NCBI RefSeq assembly: GCF_030867145.1
Contig: NC_134422.1
Location: 11,356,531 to 11,420,530 of the forward strand
Length of the DNA stretch: 64,000 nucleotides
Direction of reading: 5' to 3'
Origin: Opisthocomus hoazin
Taxonomy: Eukaryota > Chordata > Aves > Opisthocomiformes > Opisthocomidae
Part shown: piece by piece, positions 55,498 to 64,000 of the stretch
Layout: the number at the start of each line of letters is the position of its first letter
How positions within the stretch are numbered: the first letter of the stretch is position 1
Program-made: the position numbers and the translations under genes
The notes under the pieces: model-generated
What the model was told of the DNA's origin: nothing
The model's database searches: none
Seen by the model: only the letters and a program-made list of their open reading frames with translations

Positions 55498-56240
55498 TTA
55501 TAGAAGAATTTGGGTTGGGAGGGACCTCTGGGAAATCTCTAGTCCAGCCTCCTACTCAAAGCAGGGCCAAGTTCAAAGTGAGAAGAGGTTGTTCGAGGCT
55601 ACTGGTTGAGTTCTGGCTGTCTCCAAGGATGGAGATACCACAGCCTCTCTGGGTTCCTGGCTCAAGCTTATCCCCCTTCACTGAGAAAAATTTTTTCTTG
55701 TCAGGCAAGGAATTTTTTTTGCTACAACTTGAGACCATTGCTGTTTGTCCTTCTGCTGTGCATCTCTGAAAAGAGTCTGCCTCCATCTTCTCCGAATGTA
55801 GGGGAGACAGCGGTGCGATCCCCGTTAAGCCTTCCCTGCTTCTGAAGGAGGCTGGCCAGACCCAGGGCCCTCAGCCTTTTCTTGTCTGTCACAACATACC
55901 TAGCTTGCACTGGTCCATGGGTTAGTCCATCCCAGGTGCAAAGCTTTGCATAGCTTTTGTCGAAGCTCGGGTGGTCTTCTTCAGCCTGTTCCTCTGGACA
56001 CTCAGGACACCCCCCCTGGCAAGGAGCTCACCCTACAGCATCCTGACTGCTCCCCTGGGCTTGGTCTCAGTGGGGAGGCTGCAGAGAGTGTGTGCTGGTC
56101 CATTGGCCAGCTTGGAGGCATGTAGCAGTGTTGACCCCTGAAGTGTACCACTTGTAACTGTTTGCTAGTTGGACTTCAGGCTGTTGGCCATTGCTTCTTG
56201 AGTCTGGTGGTCCACACAGTTTTTTGCCTGTGTTGTACTC
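55498..56240 (-). repeat. Old CR1 LINE fragment
   Basis: Antisense and diverged. On the plus strand it starts TTATAGAAGAATTTGGGTTG and GGAGGGACCTCTGGGAAATC (the CR1 3' end). It continues through GTCCATCCCAGGTGCAAAG and reaches the reverse-transcriptase part near GACCCCTGAAGTGTACCACT. Many indels break every frame. Confidence 0.8.
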
Positions 56241-59200
56241 TGGGCTTATGATCTTTTTGAATATTTGGATAACATAGTCAATTAGGTGTACTCTTGCTTG
56301 CTTGGAAGGTGATAATAATTGTTATCCTCTGTATTTAAACTGAAATGATTAAAAAATGGTTCAAAAATAATTAAAAAGGCAAGAGCATTATCTGGAGTAG
56401 CTGATCAGTGTATTTGCCTTCCATTTAATAGCCGGTGGTTTATTGCTGCAAAGTCAGGATGGCAGTGTGTACTTGTCAGTATAACCTTTTTAAAGTCATA
56501 ATTATAAATACATCTTAAAACTAGAAGGGCATATCTTTATTTTTCTGACAGGAGAAGAGCTACTAGGCTAGAAGCTGACCAAAATGCCTTGGGGTGGAAT
56601 ATGTAGTAAGCTGAATCGTGTTGGACTGCGCTCAGAGTAACTGAGCGATGCAGAGGTTTGCTCCACCAGTTTCTGTGACTAGTGCTTACCAGGTCGCCTG
56701 CGTTCTGAGGTGCTGTAGGTAGCAGATAGTCCAAAATATCAAAGGCCCTTATCCATCAGTGCGTTTGCCTCGCTGCTGTTATGCCAGTACTGTGTGCTGT
56801 GCAGAGTAGCTTTAATTCGACTGCTTGAGCTTTCTGAAATTAGACTTTAAGGGGAAACTTGGGGTTTTGGTAATGATAATATGTGAAACAGGGCGTTACG
56901 GTGTGCTGCTATAAACTGGTAATATAAATGGTAGCACAGCGGCAGGCAACAGTCATGCTCCAGAGGTACAAGGTGGAGACCTCAGACCTTCTGAGGTGCA
57001 TGGGCTCTAAAATGTTGTTGGCTAAATCTGCAGTTATTTTTCCAGGGATAACTTGAGTAGTAGTTATCACTGCAGAAAAATCTGCAGGCTTAGCTACTGA
57101 CTCTCGGGTCCAGCTTCAGTTGTGTTGCACTGATGCAAATCCGCAAATAAATTGTACGTGAGCGGAGTTCTTGCTGACCTGAGGTGTTCACGTACATGCA
57201 AGAGAAATTGCTTAGCTGAAACTCACTGCAGTTTTTTTTGCAGGCAGATGTATTTTGGGAGCTTAAGGAGTCTTTTAAGTAGTTAAATCATCAGCTTTAG
57301 AGTAGCCCAGCTGCTGTGTTGATAGCAGGGGGCTGGGGGAGCTGGGTGGTGGGAGAACCGCTCGCCCCTGGGTGGGAAGCCCGGGCTGTGTCGTGCCGGG
57401 CTCACAGATGGCTGACAGCTCATCCCAGCCCTGCTGCACCCTTCCTGCATGGTCAGCCTGCAGCTCTGTGCTCTCATGGATTTACAGGAGTACATGGTAA
57501 AAGAAGTTTTTCTATCTGATGAGTATGCGTGTGTTTCTAGCACACATGCAGCCAAGCGGTAAGTGTTCTGAAGCATCCCCAGGGTCTGCTGCCAATGTTC
57601 TTGTCATATTGTTGGACCTTTTTTCCATGTGCTTGTTGTTGGTTTCTAAACTTACAGTTGAATAGTCAAACACAGGAGCTGAAGAGCAGGAGCTTTGTTG
57701 GCACCTTAGAGTTGACCCTCGGGCCCTGCTAGTGGACTGCACAGCAAGCTTAGCTTTTTCTTGCTTCCAAAAGCCGTTTGGAAAAGCCAAGCTAATTTAT
57801 TGGTGTAGGTACTCTGTAAGCAACATAGAGGCTTCTGCCTTACCTTATTGGGTGTGCTGGGGAACCTGCTCTTGCACCAGCGAGCTGTGGGACTGGAGTG
57901 TGCTTAACATGGTGGTGGTTTCTTGGGAGCAAGCGATCTTTGCAATCGCAGAAGATATGCCCAGAGTTTCCATTGCTGACATAAGTTGTTTTTTTTTTTC
58001 CTTTCTCTTGTCCCGCACCCTTCCCCTCCATGTTACGGAAAGGGGAATCAGTGTGTTGCAGAGAAGCGCTTTGCAGTGATGAGTGAGGAAAAAGCAAGCA
58101 ATTGCCAACAGTGAGCCTGTGGGCAGATAACAGATGAACAAGTTCAGTGAAAATGGTTACTGCTTTTTTCAAACTATGTAGCCAAAACCACTCGTTGGTT
58201 TGCACTGTTACTATCCTGAGTTCTTTCTTTCCTTTTCTTTATGCTTTGCTAGGTTTTGATCTGAAGACACTCTTTCACCAGGTTTTTGCATCTTGCTGTG
58301 AGCTCAGTAGAAGGGAGCCTCTTCTCTTGGCCAGGGCCTCAAGGTGCTGTTGTAACGGTGGAGGTGGCAGCTATGGAGGCTGGATCCCTCTTGAGGAGCC
58401 CTCCCCGACATCTGCATGGGCTCCAGGCTTCTCATCGTCCTTCCTGCTGGAAGCAAATCCACGTGTACTCAGCTGCCGCTTGAAGCCAGGCCTTGCACAA
58501 GTCCATGGGGAAGCCTTTGGCCGCTGTGTTTGCTCTTTAAACAGCTGTTGGGTCTTCAGAGACCTGGCTGCTCAAAATATCCTGTGCAGTGCTGTCTGGG
58601 TCCCAGCAAAATTAAAATCGTCAGAAGGGCAGTCTTGGCGGCTTTCTGTAATCGCTTCCTGCTAGTGGTGATTGTTTGTATGGGGCTTTCAGGGAGGCTG
58701 AGGGTGTGAAAAAAGTGTGGGGAGGCCTTCTTGGAGAAAATGTTGGCTCGGTGCTTGTCAGGTGTGAACCTGGGCATCTTGGCTGAAGCTCCTCAAAGAC
58801 GTCATTCTGAGTCTGCTGTTCCTCAGCATCTGTCTTCAAGACCTGGGTGCTGCACGTAAACAGGATACGGGGGAATTTGGCCTGACTATCACTATCTTAT
58901 TCCTCCCCAAGGACAGGAGACCAGCCCACAAGGCACTGACAGCTGCAACTTGAGGCATACTGGCAAAGGACAAATAAAACCAGAAAAGGATAAATAAACC
59001 AACAGTAATCCTTTGAGAATGTTTTATTCCTGTTGTATTTTAGTAGCACTCAAATATGTAGAAATCTGGCTTGTGGTAAACATCTTTGAAGTTAGAGAGG
59101 GATAATTTTTATGAGCTGACTTGTAATTTTTCATAGACTTCAGTCATTTGCTAACAGGGGCAGTTTCAGTCCATCTCACAATATTTATAAGCTAATAAAA

Positions 59201-60949
59201 GTGTGATAAATGGGCAGCCAAGTTCAGTGGTGTTCAGCCTTTGGGGTGAAAAAAGCAGGTTTTGGGGGATGGTAAATGTGCTGGGCTGAAGTTCAGATGT
59301 ACCACACAAGTTCCTGCGTATTTTTTTTCCTGGATTGCGATTTGCACAGTATCCTCACGTAAAGTAGTCCAGCAAAAGTTAAAATGAGATTGTTTTACAT
59401 CTTTAAGGCTGTGACAGGTCTGTTGCAACACTTAAATATTTTTTTTTTGTCATTCTTTGACAGGACCCGTGAATTTCTACGCAAATACAGACTTTAGGGT
59501 TTGTTGACTCATCGTTGCTGAGCTGTTGCTGTTCCTTTGACAATCTGACACTGCTGTGAGCATTTTGAATAGCAACAAGAGCAGCATCTTGGCTGTGAAA
59601 AGATACGTGTGCCCTGCGTGTGTGTACATGTACCTGAGGGTACATGTACACGCACGTAGGCAGCAGCGTGAATGCAAAAGTATTCCTGAAGTTGGGAAGG
59701 CTCCCGGCACAGCCAGGCCTCACTGTCGATGTTGAGAAGTTGTTTTCTAGATCCATTTTCTAGAAGTCAAAAACCCCAATGTGGGGACTTGTGGGGAGTT
59801 CTCAAGTACGCAGGTGACTTTGAAACTACGGTGAAACCTGTTTTATTAGAAACAATGCTGGAAAATCTTATTCCTTTTTTGCTAACTGTGGTTACCTGTA
59901 AACAGAGCCAGTGCTGGAACCTCAAGCTCTTGTTCTCAAAATCTACCATCTTAACAGCTTTCTGTAGTGCTTGGAAGAGCTTTGCTGTTAATTCCATGCT
60001 AGTGAAATATTACTGGTTTTTTTTCTGTTACAATCTTAACTGCCTTACAACACTTTACCAACAACAAATACTTTAGTGTTTTAACTCTTGGTGTGGAGGC
60101 ACTAATCTTAAAATCATTGAAGAAATGCTCTAGTTATAATTCCATGGCCTTGTTGTTCATAAATGATACCAAGAATGTTTTTCTGTATTCATAGGGAAGT
60201 ACTAGTGCTTACACAGAAGAAGATTAGGAGGTTAACTGTAGTTCTGTAATGGGTTTGTGCAGTTATAGGATCTACCTTTTGTGAATCGTGATTTGCAGAC
60301 TAGATTTAACTCCTTTTTTTAGTGTATAAAATGGTGACTTATTTAAAAATAAGCCTTAGTTCAAATGTTAAGAATTTCCTGGCCCATGTGATGTGGGAAT
60401 TTGTACTGGGACAGTATGACTAGTGCCTGTAAGGTCTATGCTTTTACTTACTGTTTTATTTGCTTATTTATTTGTCTCTAGGCCCTTATACTGTCAAGGG
60501 AAAAGTTTTAAGGATCAGCCACGTTTTTCATACCCTTCAGGCAGGCTGATCCGTTGCTTGCATGGGTGCTGAAAGTTTGCCCAGTGTTTGGCAGGGTAAA
60601 AGCTAAATGTAGTCTTTCTGGCTTTTACAGTTCTGTTGCAGATGCATGAGCTCAATTAAGGAAAAAAATTTAATCAATATTATCTAATCTGGGGGAAAAT
60701 CAAAAGACAAGAGGTGACTCATTTAGCAGGGACCTTTGTTCGTGCTCAGTCTCTTGGGGCTTTGGCTCCTCTAATGTTCTCCAGTCTCCCAAAACGCAAG
60801 CTGGAGCTCGGTCACTCATCCCTGGCAATCGGCGTGTTGTATTCCTCCCCTGCTGCAGAGGTTAGTCTGTAAAGGAATCCTCCTGCAGCTGACCATCGTG
60901 TACCATGGGATCCGCACCAGCCACCGCTGCTGCTTGTTTGGCTCTTCTA

Positions 60950-62680
60950 TGCTGGTAAAAGTGGATGGGGAGAAGGCTGAGGTACTGAACAACGTTTTTG
61001 CCTTGGTCTTCACTGACAGCCTCCCTGCCCACACCTCTTGAGTGGATGGACCACAAGATGGGGACTAGGGGAGCAAAGTCCTTCCCACTGTAAGAGAAGA
61101 TCAGGTTTGTGACCACCTGAGGAACCTGAACATGCGTAAGTGTATGGTACCTGATGAGATGCATCCCAGAGTCCAGAGGGAACTGGCTGATGCAGTTGCC
61201 AAGCCAGTCTCCATGATTTTTGAAAAGTCATGGCAGTCAGGTGAAGTCCCTGATGACTGGAAGAAGGGAAACATTGCACTCATTTTTAGAAAGAGTACAA
61301 AGGAGAACCCTGGGAACTACCAGCCTGTCAGCCTCACCTCTGTGCCTGGGAAGGTCCTGGGACAGATATTCCTAGAAGCTATGCTAAAGCACATGGAGGG
61401 CAGGGAGGCAATTCGAGACAGCCAGGGTGGCTTCACCAAGAGCAGGTCCTGCCTGACCAACCTAGTGGCTGTCTATGATGGCGTGACTAGATCCGTGGAC
61501 AAGGGAAGAGCTACGGATGTGAATTGTGTGGACTTCTGTAAAGCTTCCGACACAGTCCCTCACGACATCCTTTTCTCTAAATTGGAGAAATATGGATTTG
61601 ATAGGTTTTTGTTTGGTGGCTAAGGAACAGGTTGGAAGGTCACAGCCAGAGGGTAGTGGTCAATGGCTCCATGTCCAAATGGAGATCGGTGACAAGTGGT
61701 GTCCCTCAGGGGTCCATACTGGGACTGGTGCTGTTTACTGTCTTCATCAAAGACATAGAGAGCAGGATCGAGTGCACCCTCAGCAAGTTTGCAGATGACA
61801 CCAAGCAGAGTGGTGCGGTCAACATGCTTGAGGGATGGGATGCCATCCAGAGGGATCTGGACAAGTTTGAGACGTGGGCCCATCAACCTCACAAAGTTCA
61901 AGAAGGCCAAGTGCAAAGTCCTGCATCTGGATCGGGGCAACCCCCGCTATCAATACAGGCTGAGGGATGAAGGGATGGAGAGCAGCCCTGCTGAGGAGGA
62001 CATGAGGGTCCTGGTGGATGAGAAGCTTGATGTGAGCCACCAGTGTCCACTCACAGCTCAGAAGGCCAACCATATCCTGGGCTGCATCAAGAGAACTGTG
62101 GCCAGCAGGTTGAGGGAGGGGATTCTGCCCCTCTGCTCTGCTCTGGTGGGACCCCACTAGGAATCCTGCAACCATCTCTGGAGCCCTCAGCACAGGAAAG
62201 ACATGGACCTGCTGGAGCGGGTCTAAAGGAGGCCACAAAAACGATCCGAGGGCTGGAGCACCTCTGCTGTGAGGAAAGGCTGCAAGAGCTGGGGCTGTTC
62301 AGCCTGGAGAAGAGAAGGCTGCGGGGAGACCTTATAGCGGCCTTTCAGTAATTAAAGGCGGTCTATAGGAAAGATGGGGAAAATCTTTTTAGCAAGGCCT
62401 GTTGTGTCAGAACAAGGAGTAATCATTTTAAGCTAAAAGAGGGGAGATTTAGACTGGATATAAAGAAGACATTTTTTACAGTGAGGCTGGTGAAGCACTT
62501 GAATGGGTTGCCCAGAGAGGTTGTGGAGGCCCCATCTCTGGAAACGTTCAAGGCCAGGTTGGATGGGGCTCTGAGCAAGTTGGTCTAGTTGAAGATGTCC
62601 TTGCTTATTGCAGGTGGGTTGGACTAGATGGCCTCTAAAGGTCCCTTCCAACCCAAAGCATTCTATGATTCTGTGATACT
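60950..62680 (+). repeat. Long 5'-truncated CR1 LINE with decayed reverse-transcriptase ORF
   Basis: Sense orientation within OSBPL11 intron 1, about 1.7 kb. From 61132 a frame reads [20 protein letters not shown], then [20 protein letters not shown] and [20 protein letters not shown], with a stop at 61621. Another frame resumes with [20 protein letters not shown] and FADDTKQSG, the catalytic FADD box. Further shifts follow ([14 protein letters not shown]-like, [17 protein letters not shown]-like). It ends GGTCCCTTCCAACCC and ATTCTATGATTCTGTG. The RT is non-functional: Asp-containing motifs survive but lie in different frames. Confidence 0.92.
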
Positions 62681-64000
62681 GAGATTTGGCCATCGGTGCT
62701 TAGTACTTTTCTGTGTTCCTGTACCGATGGATGAGGCCATCCTGCTTGTGAATGGGAGGTATCTGCTAAATGTACTTGTGAGCTTGACCTTGCACACCGA
62801 GTTACAGCTCTCTTGTGTGAGATATGGGGTCTGGGGACCCGCTGCGTGCAGAGGCCGGGATTCTGAAACACCGCTGGTCGGTGCCTTAGCAGTGTGTTTG
62901 TGTTCATGTTCTTATGCTGCAACGTGCTTCTCCCATGCTGGCAACGTCCACAGTGCTGGAGATGACTGGCTTGCTTGTCTTCTGTCAGACTTCTCTGGGG
63001 GGCTGTTTTCAAAGTTTTTCAGTTAAACCATCAGGTTTTGGGACTGTCGAGGCTAGATGTAGGAATTATTGAAGAGAAAGCATTTGGAGAAGTTTGGGTC
63101 TAGTCAAAGTGAAAATCCAAGTGGTGAGGAACATGTGGATGAAGGAGAAATGCAGTCCAGTGCTCACTGGATGTGGAAGTACATCACTGAGAGGGCTGCA
63201 TTCCCTTCCACAGCTGACGTTTTTCTTTTTTTCTAACGAGTGACAGGATCAGTTGTCTCAGTCACAAACAAATGAAGTTATCAAATAATTTTAATCAAAG
63301 ACTGTTTAATTTACCCTTGTCAGAGCAGCGGACTCCCAAGGCCATACGTACGGTCCTGCTGTATGCATTGCAGTCTGATGTTACTGCTGGTTTTACTTGG
63401 GTTCTGTGAACCAGACCTGTGATTTAGGCAGGGGTTAATGGGAGCGTGCAGCAGCTCTAGCCTGAGTGTGCAGGGCTCTGTGCGATGCCTAACTGAAAAC
63501 CAAGGGTGAAGTTTGCATTCGCTGAAACTGAAAAACAATTAGCTGTGAGTAGGGACAATTTTCAGGCAATTAAAAACCAAGCTCATACATTTTTATGACT
63601 ACACAGTCTCATAATTTTCAGCTAAATTAGGACAGCGAGCAAGACTAAACTGTACTTCCCTTGTATGCCAGTAATAACAAACGAGAGGCGTCTGCGGAGG
63701 ATGAGTTTGGTTATGTCTCCTTTAGCATTTTTGTACATTTAAGATATATGGTAGCCTGAATACTCTCTTCTCTCCTTAGTTTTATTTTTATCTCTAGTAC
63801 CACTTAATGAGCTACTAGAAATTAAATTCCTAGATAGTCCCACGGGCTGTTCTCCATTGAAGGATATTACTGCAATACTGATTGCTCCAGTAATAGCTAG
63901 AACACATATTTTTGTCTTTAAATGTTACATTAAAAAACCCCGTGGTTTTTCTTCGAAAATGTACATTTTTGCTTGGATTACTGAATGGCAGTGATTCACT

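Larger units (their letters stand above)
47739..64000 (+). other. OSBPL11: OSBPL11 intron 1 (to the window edge)
   Basis: No second OSBPL11 exon (PH-domain start) was recognised before the edge, so the intron is at least 16 kb. It holds an old CR1 (55498-56240), a long CR1 (60950-62680) and otherwise unique AT-rich sequence. Short ORFs in 48-60 kb have no recognisable domain. The first kilobase is part of the CpG island. Confidence 0.65.

Overview
The window is vertebrate nuclear DNA and almost certainly from a bird. It has short, GT-AG-bounded exons in longer introns, CpG-island promoters, and many CR1 LINE fragments ending in the avian 8-bp 3' repeat (ATTCTGTG). A solo LTR is also present. 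Nothing looks prokaryotic, and I saw no tRNA, rRNA or CRISPR.

Layout. (1) 57-13657, + strand: the last 15 coding exons (584 residues plus stop) of LMLN, the leishmanolysin-like zinc metallopeptidase; its N-terminus lies left of the window. (2) 13658 to about 17841: probable LMLN 3'UTR, carrying a 43-nt T run and a CR1 insertion. (3) 19967-34333, - strand: a complete eight-exon gene for a cytosolic NAD-dependent glycerol-3-phosphate dehydrogenase of the GPD1/GPD1L family. The exons join in frame to exactly 349 residues with all expected catalytic positions. It probably corresponds to the bird gene called GPD1L2. It converges on LMLN and starts in a GC-rich CpG island at about 33.8-35.1 kb. (4) 34334 to about 47150: intergenic DNA with young and old CR1 copies and a 419-bp solo LTR with perfect 5-bp target-site duplications. 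(5) 47599-47738, + strand: first coding exon of OSBPL11, an oxysterol-binding-protein-like lipid transfer protein, inside a CpG island. Its proximal promoter/5'UTR holds a 48-bp tandem repeat with three perfect AAGATGGCGGC (YY1-type) sites. (6) 47739-64000: OSBPL11 intron 1 as far as the window reaches, with an old CR1 and a long 5'-truncated CR1 keeping broken reverse-transcriptase ORFs.

The three genes are not an operon and share no obvious pathway. The neighbourhood is of interest for synteny: the GPD1 paralog sits between LMLN and OSBPL11. I found no convincing new multi-gene system. The best leads are the triplicated YY1/uORF promoter repeat, the GPD1-family paralog, a GC-AG intron in LMLN, an orphan CpG island with splice-like segments between LMLN and the dehydrogenase gene, and the solo LTR.
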